A stretch of 60,000 nt of DNA from Antedon mediterranea (GCF_964355755.1 NC_092678.1:4190922-4250921); one strand, 5' to 3'; positions 30,673-42,248 are shown, counted from the stretch's first letter. Numbers and translations: made by a program. The notes: generated by a model not told the origin, from the sequence alone.

Positions 30673-31298
30673 AGCCCCATTCCCTACGTTTTTTAGATCT
30701 AATTTAAGATCACAAACTATATTTAATGTAAAAATAATACTATATGGTCCTATTGCGATAACTTTTTTCGTCTTTAAACGGTTAAAAATGTGAAAAATAA
30801 ATCGATTTTAATAATTATAGCGGCCCGCTATAAATCCCAAAATGCATTGCGCGCGGATTGATATTTTTGTTTTTCACCTGTAATTCGCCCACTTTTCGAT
30901 CGATCGTGAAGCAAAAACAAATGGAAGACTCCTAACTTTTCAGCGAAAATACCGGGTGTTCCCCAATTTGTATCAACGGAGTCTGGCAAAAATAGAAAGA
31001 CAATTAATGCAGCAACTATACAACGTCAGGCTAGGTATATAGCTAGCGTACGATGTTCGTACGTTACCGATGTTTACCAGCTAGGCCTACAAAACTAAGC
31101 CTAGCTAGGCTAGGCCTGAGACCGTCCACGAGAGTTCGATCGCCGCGAGCTACTTAGGTAGTGCATTGTTTCTCACTTTTTATCATAATTTACCATAAAA
31201 CGTACATTTAAGACAAGGAATGACATGGTTTAATGTTTTTAAAGTGATATATATGTATTATTTTCCAAAAAACGTCCAAAATTGCAGGGAAGGGGTCT
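30673..31298. mobile_element. piggyBac-like MITE, copy 2, inserted in the NUMT
   Basis: A 626-bp copy of the element at 17497-18097, highly similar throughout, flanked by TTAA (30669-30672 and 31299-31302). It carries a short insertion relative to copy 1 (ACATGGTTTA near 31220). It is clearly younger than the mitochondrial transfer. Confidence 0.87.
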
Positions 31299-31525
31299 TT
31301 AATTTCTCTTTTTAATTTTTTTTTTCATTTTTTCAATTTTTCCTTGAAGTACTTTCTTTATTCCATTGAAATTTCTAATAATTATGCTTTCTTTATTTAA
31401 TTTTTTGTTTTATAAAAAAATGTTTATTTTGGTTTTTTTTATTGGATTATTATTTTATTAAAAAAAAAGGAATTTAACCTTTATTATTAGATTTACAATC
31501 TATACTTAGTCTTTTTGTTAATTAA
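31299..31525 (-). pseudogene. 5' end of mitochondrial 16S and tRNA-Tyr(GUA), nuclear copy
   Basis: The minus strand reads GAAAGTACTTCAAGGAAAAA at about 31340, a 5'-domain 16S motif. Upstream at 31461-31525 is an anticodon arm ATAGA-TTGTAAA-TCTAA (GTA = Tyr) and a GGTTAAATTCC T arm. DNA from 31526 to about 31800 is also AT-rich and may be further mitochondrial sequence, which I could not assign. Confidence 0.65.
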
Positions 31526-31974
31526 AAATAAATTGTAAAGGTATAAGAATTATTCCAGATATTCAAAACATATTTAAAATGCTTTTTATTTTGTTTTTTT
31601 ATAGTTACGTAATTTTACAATAAATAGTGATTTTTGTGGAAATTTAATCATTCTTATTTTAAAACTTATTAATCTTCTTGTTTTTATTTTCCAGAGGGAC
31701 AACATATCTTTAAAATAGTTTGCTTTTCATGGTTTTATTAATTTATTCTTTTTTCTTTTAGCTACTTTTATTGTTTATTATTAATACATTTTTTTTTTTT
31801 TTTTTTTTTTTTTAAACAAAAGAAAATAAAAAACTAAAATTAATATCCTTGGACAAAATAAAAGAAACTGAAAGTAAATGTCAAATGCACAAATAAAACT
31901 AAATTTCTTAAAATGAAAATGTAAGTGAACATAAGAAAAAAACTAAAAGCAGTCATAATAAAATCATCTTCTTC

Positions 31975-32745
31975 ATTTCATCTTCTGCATTTCATCAGCC
32001 AGGAGTATACAGCCTCAGTTGCAAAAACTTCACCATCGGAGATGTCGCTATATGATTTCATCCTTTTGGTCGAAATCCACCCAGAATAAATAACAGACCA
32101 GCAAAAAAAGGGATCAAATAAATAAATACAATAAAAAAGGACCAGCAAGAGAAAAGGAATAAATAAATAAATACAATACAAAAAGGACCAGCAAAAAAAA
32201 AAGGAATAAATAAATAAATACAATACAAAAAGGACCAGCAAAAAAATGAACAAATAAATAAATACAATAAAAAAAAAGGACCAGCAAAAAAAAAGGAATA
32301 AATAAATAAATACAATACAAAAAGGACCAGCAAAAAAAATGAACAAATAAATAAATACAATACAAAAGTACCAGCAAAAAAAATGAAGGAGCAAATAAAT
32401 AAATACAATACAAAAAGGACCAGCAAAAAAATGAACAAATAAATAAATACAATAAAAAAAAGGACCAGCAAAAAAAATGAACAAATAAATAAATACAATA
32501 CAAAAGTACCAGCAAAAAAAACAAAGGAGCAAATAAATAAATAAACAAAAAAAGATCACCACCAAATTATACAAAAAAGGAACAAAAAAATCCGTCACTA
32601 AATCATAAACATAAGAAGGAACATTAAAATAAACAACAAAAAAAAGGAAAAAAAAAAGTATAAAGAAAAAAAAACCCATATGGAAATAAAAGGTACTTAG
32701 ACGTTTAGAGCCACTAGATATTTAAAAATCCAAAAAGGGATGATG
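31975..32745 (+). pseudogene. Relic of the SIM-repeat ORF family (copy e) carrying a minisatellite
   Basis: 31975-32090 matches the start of the intact ORF (CATTTCATCAGCCA...GGAGT, TTTCATCCTTTTGGTCGAAA). 32680-32745 matches the later WYFLEG...RLGPLD coding stretch (CCATATGG, GGTACTTAGACGTTTAGAGC). Between them, where the intact copy has its proline-coding minisatellite, sits a different AT-rich minisatellite. Confidence 0.6.
32085..32560. repeat. Minisatellite, about 45-bp unit, about ten copies
   Basis: The unit is GGACCAGCAAAAAAA followed by a GAA(C/T)AAATAAATAAATACAATA segment, with length variation in the A-runs. The long hydrophobic frames on the minus strand come only from this repeat. 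Confidence 0.85.
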
Positions 32746-34208
32746 ATACAAAAGGTAAGTGAAACGTGAATAGAGGGAATTATTTATGAACAGAAGTCAC
32801 TACTTGAAACCATGCCTTCTCAATGCTTTATAGAAAAGCTAATCATTTCTGCCATATTTTGTCAAAATGCAAGTTGGATTGTTGTTTACTTTAGCAGAAG
32901 ATTTTTACATGGTTTGTATATGAACTACTGCATACAAAAACATAGCAGTGGGATTGGGTATTTACAATTTGTAAATTCATGGTGATGTTATCTTGGTTCA
33001 TAAATTCCCTCTATTCTTTACAAAACTAGATCAGCTGTGCAAATCACTTGTACAGATCAGCTATACAATAGCTGTACAAATTGGTTGTACAAATTGGCTG
33101 TACAGATTGGCTGTACAAATTACTGTACGTTTCTGCACAATGGGAGATGAAGTTGGCCTGCAACCGATAAAAGCAACAATAAATAAAAGAAGCAAAAAAA
33201 AAATAAAAAAAATAAAAGAGATGCACAAAGAAAAAAAGAGATTCACAAAGAAAATATAGGGATATCACTATCCATCAAAATGAAAATGGTCATGTTGACC
33301 ACAAGACAACAAGGGAGTTTAGACTATAAGGAAAAGGACCACATACTAGTTAGGCCACAGAGGAAAGGGACCACAGAAGAAATGGACCATAGACTAGTTC
33401 AGCCACAGAGGAAATGGACCACAGACTAGTTAGACCAGAGATGAATTTTATATCAGATGGTAACCAGTAACTCTGTTTCAACCAGCATTAATGCATTGGT
33501 CAAAAAACAAGGAGAGTGGAAAGGTGCGTTCAAGGTAGCTTTAACTACCACATGAAAGATGTACAATCCAGAAAAAAACATGGGGAAAGTCTACATTTAA
33601 TAATTTAAATTTTATTTTAATTAAAGGTTATCATGCATTTAGTCACAATTCTAGAAAATTAAATAAACAATCATTCATATAAATATTGTTATACTTTGAT
33701 TTTTCAATGTTGTTGAACCATACTGATGCGACCACCTGCCAGGTGGTTTTGTTTCTCTACACCTGTAAATTTGTCAATGGACGCAGAAATGTTTTTAACA
33801 TAGTACTAATCAAGGTACATAACCAAATGAGGATGTTATTTTCATTGTAAGGGAAGTGGTCTTTTTAAAGCAACTATCGAGGATAAAAAAAAACATGAGT
33901 GGCAATTTTGGTAATCTATTTATATTGAAATGGATTGAACTTTGTTTTATAAATTAATGTGACCATTTTCCATTTAATATTTCAATAAAGTGATTATTGA
34001 AATATTAAACCCTACCATTCATCATACCTTATAGATCAATGTCTTTGTCTAGGCAGATTCAAGGTTTTGAATAATTATAATGTAAATGAGGTTACAGATT
34101 AAATTTAGCAATTGAAGGCCCTGTCACTATTTTGTTATAAAGATCATTTGAGAATTGTACGAGAAGCTTTAACATTTAACCATCTGTTTGCTCATGTGCA
34201 CCATCCTT
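32746..34208. other. Non-coding DNA with two short tandem repeats
   Basis: 33045-33125 has four to five 17-18-bp units of the type CTGTACAAATTGG. 33335-33440 has two to three 50-55-bp units around GGACCA(C/T)A(G/T)ACTAGTT...CCACAGAGGAAA. No supported gene. Confidence 0.5.
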
Positions 34209-34677
34209 TTAACACTGACAAAAGTTCTTCATAAATTCATATCCAAAAGACAGAAGACGGTCATTCCATAGTATATTACTGGTACCTTGCAGTTGATCTA
34301 CATAGCTTCCTGAATGAAAAATAAACTGGCCAACAAAGGTTTCAATCAATACCAAATGCTTTAGTTTGTTTTCCTTAGAATGACCCATCAAAAGTCTGAG
34401 CTGCTTAAATTTGACATAATCAGTATTACTGGTCCCTTTCAGTTGATCTTCACAGCTTTTTGAATGAAAAATAAACTGGCCAACAAAGGTTTCTGTCAAT
34501 ACCAAATGCTTAATAGTTCTCTTTTCCAAAGGATGTCCCAACAACCTGAGCTGCTTAAATTTCACATAATCTAGACTACTTGTACTTTGTTGATTTGCAC
34601 AGCTTTTTGAATAGAACGTCCCATCAACTGGTGCACATACTGATATTTTGCATGGTTGATTTGGTTTTTTTTAATCA
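34209..34677 (-). CDS. Open frame with internally duplicated, Cys-containing repeats; unknown, possibly one exon or a pseudogene
   Basis: The minus frame is open from just after a TAA at about 34677 to TAG/TAA near 34209 without an ATG at its start. It contains two and a half copies of a unit of about 48 residues: VKFKQLRLL.GH....KLKHL, VL.ETFVGQFIFHS.S, DQL.GTSN, with an N-terminal variant GTFYSKSCANQQSTSS. The first part has Cys at NQPCKISVCAP. Repeat similarity is visible at protein level with conservative changes, which suggests past selection. No family is recognised and no clear splice acceptor is seen. Confidence 0.35.
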
Positions 34678-35660
34678 TAAAAATCACATTACAGTACACG
34701 TGTTACTATTTTTAACACATTAGACCAGTGTATTTAAATTTCAGTTTTTTAAGCTAAAATAGTTAGGTAGCGTATCTTCTCATCAATGTTACTCATTGCA
34801 AATCTGCGAAAAAACACAAGCGAATTGGAGTACATACAGCATCTTCTTATACATTTGAATGTACTTTAATTGTTCTTTCATATTCAACAATTTTGCTTAA
34901 AAAGTAACAGGATCTATGCACAATTAACAGATTGAGTAAAAGTTTCTCTTCTCTTTTGTACAAATTTCAAAAGATATACCGTACATTGGAAATTAGCAGA
35001 TAATAATTAAAAATTTTGAAAAGACAGGGCGAGATAATAATGATATTAACTATTACCCTCTCATATCTGCTAATTTTATAACAAGTATTAACGTAATTTT
35101 GATCTCCCCGTTTACTACATGTTTTCTTTCAAACATTCGTGAGTGCTGTTTGATAATTATACATGGACGGTTAAATACCAGGGCAATTACACGTCATGTG
35201 CATTAACAACTCAGAAGTGAAAGGGTATGGTGCCAGTAGACAACTGGATTTTTTTTGTCATATTAATGTACATATTCTATAAAACAAAGTTTAAAACCTT
35301 AGTGAAAATTACATTTACCGAGTAGGCCTTGTGATTGTGAATGCTTGCATACGAAGGAGGAGACCCTAATGTACCATATTAAATGAAATGAGAGACACCT
35401 TTTGAAATGACTAAAAAAAAATTGGAGTTGTCAGATAGCATTTATCAAATGAATCACTTGAAAAAGGAGGTTGCTTGCAGGTAAACAGTACTACGGATAT
35501 TTGTTTTGTCAAACAACATTGAAATAATCAAAGTTATAATAAATATATAGTAAATAATCACTTATTTATATTCTCTTAGAAAGTTTTTAAGGTTATTGGT
35601 CTTTCTATCGTAAATTGTATGGGGTCGGTTCAACAGATTATTTCCGGGATAGTACATTAG
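34678..35660. other. AT-rich non-coding DNA
   Basis: I see no coding frame, repeat unit or regulatory array that I can support here. Confidence 0.5.
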
Positions 35661-35890
35661 ATGTACAATAAGAAGAATGGCATTTGCTGGACACGTCTTC
35701 TGAATAAAGAAGAAATTATTTCAGATGTTCTGCTGTGGCAGCCAAAACATGGGCTTGCAAAACAAGGAAGGCCAGCACTCACAGACATTGATATACTAGA
35801 GATAGATACTGGTATGCAGAGAGAGAAACTGGCTGATAGGAAATTATGAAGGAATCTAGTCATAAAGTTAGGGTATGTTCTGGACTGGTA
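35661..35890 (+). pseudogene. C-terminal fragment of a LINE ORF2
   Basis: The frame reads DVLLWQPKHGLAKQGRPALT, then DIDILEIDTGMQREKLADRK: the LLW.P.HG...GRP..T..D.L..DTG closing segment of RTE/craTA-type LINE reverse transcriptases. Upstream WT/H residues of the AGH block are altered. No RT core remains nearby. Confidence 0.75.
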
Positions 35891-37489
35891 AGTAAGTACA
35901 TTAGATGTTACCAAATTACCTTAACTCAGGAAAACCTCAATAGTTTTGTTTTTGTAAGAATGGACACATTGTTTTACATGAATTTATTTAGAATTGACAG
36001 TTAATAAAAAGTAAATCAAACTGACAATGAAACAAGGATGGTTTATATCGTATGATATTACAAATGGAGGCTGGGGTTAATTTATTTTTTCTCTGGTCTA
36101 AGGTCAAAACAGCAGAGAATTACAAAGAAAAAGATCATTACACATCAAGAAAGGACATGTTGTAATGTACTGTAAAGATATAAATCTTTGAATAAACAGA
36201 ACACTAACAGTAGGCCTATATGCAGCAGAACTTTTAAGGCAAGTCATCTTAGAGTCCATCACCAACAAGGAACATAGGGCATCATCCTCGAAATGAGGGA
36301 TAGCCAAGAAGAGGGAGGAGAAGGAGTACTCTATATGATTATAATATAGATATCATATACATCCAGCTATAAAGTCACCATTTGAGGAAAGATAGTGAAG
36401 TTCATAGCAGTACTAAGCAATTTCCTGCTCATTGCTATGTTTGCAACACATGTGGCCATTATGCTAATGAACTGAGACAAGCAGTATAAACAATAAAAGA
36501 TTACCATCTGATAACACTACGTTTCTGATCTAACTGTTGGAATAACTGTAGGATAGCGGAAATAGCTTTTCAATCAAATTGTATAAATGTTTTACTGTAT
36601 TTTTACAGACAATATTTTTTTAAACCACATTCAATCTATTGTTGTTCAACTGTGGTACTGTAGCAAAAAAGAGCCACAATAGGGTGGTAAAATGTCACAA
36701 ATGTGGCAGTTAATGTGTCGAATTTCACATAGAATATTAGTCAACATATTGGACATACAAATTGATATTTCAAGTGTATTATTTAGTTTTTAACATGTGT
36801 AATAATGTGTGTAAACTTGTTATAGTATTTAAGAGAATTAGAATTAAATTTAAATTATATTAAAAATATATTAAAACTATGTGATGGAATTTGTCATCTT
36901 TGATTTCTGTGATTTTCCCTGCAACACTAAAGTGGGAAGGTGGTAGAGGGCCACATCAAGAATTAGATACATAAAGCAACACTTTCGACATTAAAAACAG
37001 TATCATTTTATTTTTCTTTTGTTCGAAGAAATTTAGTTTTATTTATGCATTCAACATTTACATTTCTTCTATTTTGGCCAGTGAATTGAAGAACGAAAGA
37101 AAGTTTCAAGACCTACAATAATTTAGAAAACGAAGGTCTCAATGGTAATTGTTTCTTTTATGGACCTTTTTTAATAGTGTAGTGGGTTCATTTATTTGAG
37201 GGAGGCATTTATTTAAAGTGGGACATTTATTCAAATATATTTCACACAAATTGTAATTTAATATTTTTCTAGCAATGCTTTGCATCATTTTGTATGTTAA
37301 AATAATTATTATGTTTCTTTTTTCAAATCATTCCAGTTTTGTGATTGGTTTTTAACATTAACATTTTCCTTCTTTATAAATTTTAATAGGAGAATTATAG
37401 TTTGTGTATTATACATTTCTGAGAACAAAAAATGTAAATTTTCAAAACCAATTTCTCACACAAGTTAACTAACTTGTGTGAAAGGCTAA
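35891..37489. other. Non-coding DNA
   Basis: AT-rich with no supported gene. The frames of 60-70 codons are without family signals. Confidence 0.45.
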
Positions 37490-37865
37490 GCAACAATCAA
37501 CAAGGCCATATAGATGGCTGCAGTCGCGTGCTCATTAGTGTTTACCGACCGACCGACCAACCTACCAACTGACCGAAATTACTGAACATGTTTAAAAATG
37601 TTGAAATGTTTAAAAACATTTATATTTTTTTAATTTACACGTGCGTAGCCTGTCACTTTTGACGTGCCCGTATAAACATAACCACATCGATTCCTGGCCA
37701 TAAGGAATATATTGTGAAAAATTGACTTAGCTAGATTAAACTGATATCAAGATAAGGTCAGAAAGCGATAAAACGCATAGAGATACCGGACCGACAGACA
37801 GACCGACAGACCGACCGACCGACATAGTGAACTATAGAGTTGCGTCCACGCGACTAATAAGCGTG
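37490..37865. mobile_element. Short repeat element with (GACC)n cores
   Basis: Starts CAACAAGGCCATATAGATGG, runs into CCGACCGACCGACC, and near its end has a second GACC-type array (37785-37825) followed by GTCCACGCGACTAATAAGCG. Relatives: 56463-56540 in the second subtilase's intron 2, 41777-41858 (inverted) and 22430-22460. Confidence 0.5.
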
Positions 37866-38620
37866 TGAAAATGAAACATCGAAATTCAGTTTGATTTGCC
37901 TGAGCCTACGATCCCTGGACTGCTCCAACAGAGCAGTAAATCTTCAACAAATAAAATATTCTCTCCATCCAAGGAAATGGAACTTTTCTTTACAGGTACC
38001 TTCAAGCATATATTATGCCTAGAAAATAAATTGTTTACCCTACAGACTTCTATGGTTTGAGGTTTTTTAAGTGCAAACTTTGTTAGAATGTCTCTGCCAT
38101 TGGGTCACAGAATAAATGAGCCTTTTGAACAGCATATTGTTCTGGAATCCGGATTAAATCTGGATTAAACAAGATAAAGGTGAGTCAGTGTCCGCGCATT
38201 CATTACTAGGTACAAACTTTAACTCTAACTATATGGAACTAACAGATGGAACGGCTGCAAAAATTGCACTGAAAAAGGGTGAAAGAACCATCATTTTATA
38301 TGATACTATTAAAGTAAAACATGTTCAAGCTGTTTTGAAAACGTACCCTATTGCTCATCATATTTTAAGGATAATTTTTTCACTACAAGCAGCAACCAAG
38401 GTTCCAAAGTGTCCATAAATGGAACGGGAGTATACCGACTAGAACATCTGGTGGGTATTCAAAATTAAAGAAGATTCAGAGGTAATAATTTATGTAAGGC
38501 CAGATATGTTGCAAGGGCCTAGGATAGAGCAAGGACGAAGGCATCGACTATATGCAACTTTTATTTTCATGCCCCAAAGATACTAACAAGATATATTGCA
38601 CAGGCAGAGGGTTTTGAGAT
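37866..38620. other. Probably decayed retroelement DNA
   Basis: The frame at 38188-38415 (includes TIILYDTIKVKHVQAVL) has no recognised family. A block near 38115-38175 (AATGAGCCTTTTGAACAGCA...GGATTAAACAAGAT) is repeated at 39608-39660, so part of this region is a dispersed repeat. Confidence 0.4.
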
Positions 38621-38629
38621 CCCAGAAAT

Positions 38630-38745
38630 GGGAATAAATTAGTGTACCGGTTAAATAAATCCATATGTGGCCTCAAACACTCCAGGAGAACAAAATGCAC
38701 TGTAAAACACCAAATGGTTTTAACCAATCAAGAAAAATATAGTTA
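38630..38745 (+). pseudogene. Ty1/copia RT remnant
   Basis: The frame reads NKLVYRLNKSICGLKHSRRT, matching the copia RT signature VYRL.KS.YGLKQS.R. The catalytic YVDD block is not intact downstream. Small relic only. Confidence 0.65.
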
Positions 38746-39108
38746 AAATATGAGTAGAAGACACAGCCAGTAGTGACACAACCTTGATAAATATGTTTAA
38801 GGGTCATTCTTTAGTAAGTGTCTAATTTCAGGTTTATAAAAAATTGATTTTTAAAACTTATTTTTTTTATTTTAAAGTTTATTCGGATAAATGAACATAT
38901 ATTACACTACATGGCAAGCTTATGTTTAGTATATATTTCATCTGTATTTTAAAAAAACATGGTTCAAGTATGCAGTCTAATCTGTTACTTAGGGAATAAA
39001 CAAGACTGGAAAAGAAAAACAAAATTGTGTTGGTGAGGAAAAAAACTGTATACAGTAGTATCGAAGAATTGATAATAGAAATAATTTAATTCCATATTCC
39101 ATCGGACA

Positions 39109-39335
39109 AACGGATGCACCGCCGATTTTACTACCAGAAATAAAAAATAAAGCAAAAGAAAAACACAAAGTAGAGGACTTTCTTTTTGCGGAGAAAGGAA
39201 ATATAGAATGCAAAGCGGGACGTATTGCTGAAAATAAGAACGATAGCTTAATAACTTGTGTACAAGCTAAAGACAAGAAAGGGGCTTGGATCTGCCCAGT
39301 GTGTCAACGGATCCCTAGCATTCTTTCAACATAGA
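39109..39335 (+). pseudogene. Unrecognised open frame with a CPVC motif
   Basis: A frame without ATG is open from about 39109 and reads PPILLPEIKNKAKEKHK, later CVQAKDKKGAWICPVCQRIP, ending in a stop. The C..C pair with aromatic and basic neighbours could be half of a zinc finger. The following frame (39345-39510) reads GPVFAVRNIPYAGIERETEV. Both may be pieces of one decayed element protein; family unknown. Confidence 0.3.
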
Positions 39336-39984
39336 AATAATTTAATAATTCCAAACCTGTTATCTTTTCCATATTTATATAATAGTATGATGCTATATGT
39401 CCCAAATCATTTACTATTTCAAAAACCAATGGTCCTGTTTTTGCTGTCAGAAATATACCATATGCAGGAATCGAAAGAGAAACTGAAGTTTTTAAGACAA
39501 TCTCAAACAAATGGAATTAAGGCAGAATTCAAGATGGACTTGTTCTCAAAACAAGTTAACAATAACCAGAAATAAGGAATGATAGTTGATACTTTCAACT
39601 TCAGACAAATGAGCCTTTGAACAGCACATTGTGCTGGATTAAACAAGATTCAGGTGTGTTCACCTTCGTTCAATAAAAAAAGGAAAAGAAAAAAAAAGAA
39701 ATACCTCTACTCATTACAGTTTGTTTGACCCTTTTTGTTTTCATCATGTGTTCTGTTTGTGTGGGTATGTCTTGTTTGACTTTTTGGAATTTATCAGCAT
39801 TTTTTTATAGACACTTTTAAATGTTTTAATCTCATAATTTATTTGTAAATTGAAACAAATGTTTCTTATTGTTATTCTGATTTTGAAAGAAATAAATTTT
39901 TGCTTGAATTGAATTGAATTCTTTTATAAAAGTTATAAAATTTTACACTGGATACTATGGAACGCCTCCTCCAATGGCATGATG

Positions 39985-40238
39985 TTTGGTGTGTACTGCA
40001 TGATGATTAGTGTGTACTGCATGATGATTAGTGTGTACTGCATGACGATTGGTGTGTACTGCATGACGATTGGTGTGTACTGCATGACCATTGGTGTGTA
40101 CTGCATGACCATTGGTGTGTACTGCATGACCATTGGTGTGTACTGCATGACCATTGGTGTGTACTGCATGACCATTGGTGTGTACTGCATGACCATTGCC
40201 GGGTGTGTACTGCATGACCATTGGTGTGTACTGCATGA
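39985..40238. repeat. 21-bp minisatellite, about twelve copies
   Basis: Unit TGTGTACTGCATGACCATTGG with GATGATTA- and GACGATTGG-type variants at the left, and one GCCGGG interruption at about 40198. Because 21 is a multiple of three, all frames stay open, which explains the repetitive frames on both strands. Confidence 0.92.
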
Positions 40239-40386
40239 TAAATGTGAACTGAAGGCAGAGGAGGTGTTCCATACGATACCACTACTGCAAATGTCATTTG
40301 AGATAATACAGGCACAAACAAAGGAAATGTCAAATGCCCAGGAAGAGTCAGTAGATGCCGTAGGCCTATATAGATTTCAAGGAAGT

Positions 40387-40497
40387 AAAGGTAAACAAAC
40401 ACGTACAATTGCACAACAAATGTAGCTTATGTGGCAGAAAGAACCATCAAAGAGAACAGTGTTGGCTTAAAAGAGAAAACGTGCAACAACTGGGGTA
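40387..40497 (+). pseudogene. Retrotransposon nucleocapsid zinc-knuckle remnant
   Basis: The frame encodes CSLCGRKNHQREQCW, a CX2CX4HX4C knuckle, followed by a short tail and stop. The preceding frame (MSNAQEESVDAVG) looks gag-like. No RT is near, so it is an isolated relic. Confidence 0.65.
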
Positions 40498-41539
40498 AAG
40501 TGGGACAAGGTGTATGTGGTAATAAATATGGACTTTGAACTGGAGATCAGCTGTGACACCGATCCCAAACAATGTAAATGTGATGTTCTGTTAGAACCTA
40601 CCAGTAAACAATGTTTTATAGTTTCAAGAGGGGAAAGTAAACCTAAATGCTTGCCTTAGTTGTATGTTATCTACATTAATAATAACAACAACCCAGGTTT
40701 GTATGAAATTAGCCAAAAAAATTGATAAAAAATAATAAAATTATGCTAGGTGGCAGCACAAAATTATGCCAGATTATGCCAGGCACAGACAAAATAGTAC
40801 AAAAACAATGTGTCTGAGGGTATTCAGGTTTTCGACTAGGTAAATTATGCTAGATTGAGTACAAATTATGCTAGTTTTTTAGAAAATATGCTAGATATGC
40901 TAAATCGTGGTATCTATGCTGTCGAATTGGGTTTTCAAATTATGCTAGATTTTCAAAAATTATGCCTAGCATAAATGCTAGATGCCAGATGGGGCAAAAT
41001 TATGCTAGATTTGGCCACTATGCCACAGGTGGACCAAGAACTAATCCAGTTGCTAAGCCTCGAAGAGACAATTTTTTCCACATTTAGTTTATTTTGGTCC
41101 TAAAAGAGGAATAGTAACGGGTATTTAATGGCTCTGCTTCTTTCACTTCATGAAATATTTTAAAATCTTGAAACGGAAATTGATAAACTATATCAAAAAC
41201 AAAACCGAATTGCTGTAGTGTTACGATGATGTTCAAATTCGATCAAAAGTATGCCGAACAAGGTGAAAAAAAACACTAACATTTTTCTTAGGGCTAGAAA
41301 AGCGTAAGACATACAGTAAAATCAATCATAGCCTTATTGATAAACAAGGAAACAAAATTATACTGTTGTAGATAGGATAATTGAAGAACAAGTATTTCAT
41401 TATAAGGATCTTTATAAATGTGTTTGAAATGAGAATTTTAACAATGATTATGATAAAGTTATTGAAAACTTAGTATTCCCATGCTACATCGCACACGCCA
41501 ATATTGATTATAAAGCTTTTATTTGTTTGCATATTTTAG
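40498..41539. other. Non-coding DNA with a degenerate AATTATGCTAGAT repeat
   Basis: From 40735 to 41010 the words AAATTATGCTAGATT and relatives recur irregularly about ten times, a decayed short-unit satellite. Nothing else is supported. Confidence 0.55.
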
Positions 41540-41615
41540 TGTTTATTATTCTGTTTCTATTTTTTTTAGGCTTCAGGAAGAAGCTGAGCATTTCATCAGC
41601 CAAGGAGTGTAGGCC
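41540..41615 (+). pseudogene. Fragment of the SIM-repeat ORF family (copy f)
   Basis: Contains the pyrimidine tract and acceptor-like TTTTTTTTAG followed by GCTTCAGGAAGAAGCTGA and CATTTCATCAGCCAAGGAGT, as at the 5' end of the intact ORF (minus strand, 44415). It stops at a TAG codon and diverges afterwards. Confidence 0.7.
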
Positions 41616-41621
41616 CCTGAA

Positions 41622-41931
41622 ATGGACAAGTTTTTATATAAGATTTATGTTACTAAAATATTGCTCGTTTAATGATGAATCTTCAATTCCAGAGTAAGAA
41701 TTAAAAATAGGATTTAGCATGGGGTATCACTAAAGATGGTGAAATTTCCCTTTTATTTATTCATGATACTGTAAGATTTTTAGTCGGTCGGTCTGTCTGT
41801 CGGTCCGGTATCACTATGCATTGTAGCACGCGACTTAATGGCTGTTGGCCTTGTTACTATAAAGAAACATGTATAAATGCCACAATGTGTATCAAAATTG
41901 CTGATTAGTCTACTAGGCCTCTTTAAGATTA
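41622..41931 (+). repeat. Direct repeat, filled site (partner 44784-45014)
   Basis: Nearly identical over its length to 44784-45014, except that this copy contains about 80 extra bases at 41777-41858, a GGTCGGTC-type element. The two copies thus show the insertion and the empty site. They bracket the minisatellite and the intact SIM-repeat ORF. Confidence 0.75.
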
Positions 41932-42248
41932 ATTATTATAATGCAACAAAATAATCAAATATTTCATTCTTGTACAATACAAGGTTTAAAAGTAAACATA
42001 CTGTATATATGCAGAGACAAATAATGGCACAATTGGTGCTCATATGGATAGATGAAGCATTTAGTTTGAAAGCAGAAGAAGTCTATCTGTATATATATTT
42101 ATGAAAGCCTAGACTACGACAATTAAAAGCGGCAATTCTTTGTAAAACTAAAAGTCCTTTATTGTAAATAGCATTCATGTATAATTTAAATGTTCGACGA
42201 TAACTCTATACTGTAATAATTTTTTATAATTTTAAAAGTATTTTAACA

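Larger units (their letters stand above)
27378..31525 (-). pseudogene. Nuclear mitochondrial insert (NUMT): tRNA-Tyr, 16S, tRNA-Gly, tRNA-Leu, tRNA-Phe, 12S
   Basis: Read on the minus strand, the region contains recognisable mitochondrial rRNAs and tRNAs in order. It is interrupted by a piece of the CRE-type repeat (28945-30285) and by a MITE (30673-31298), both inserted into the 16S part after the transfer. Part of the 16S middle is also deleted. The gene order fits echinoderm clusters. Confidence 0.9.

Noticed and set aside
31978-32679. Long hydrophobic frames (up to 233 codons) on the minus strand
   Set aside because: They are the translation of an A-rich minisatellite; three frames stay open at once and give Phe/Leu/Tyr repeats.
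39933-40425. Repetitive frames on both strands (MTIGVYC / HTNGHAV repeats)
   Set aside because: The 21-bp repeat length keeps all frames open; no start context or codon signal.
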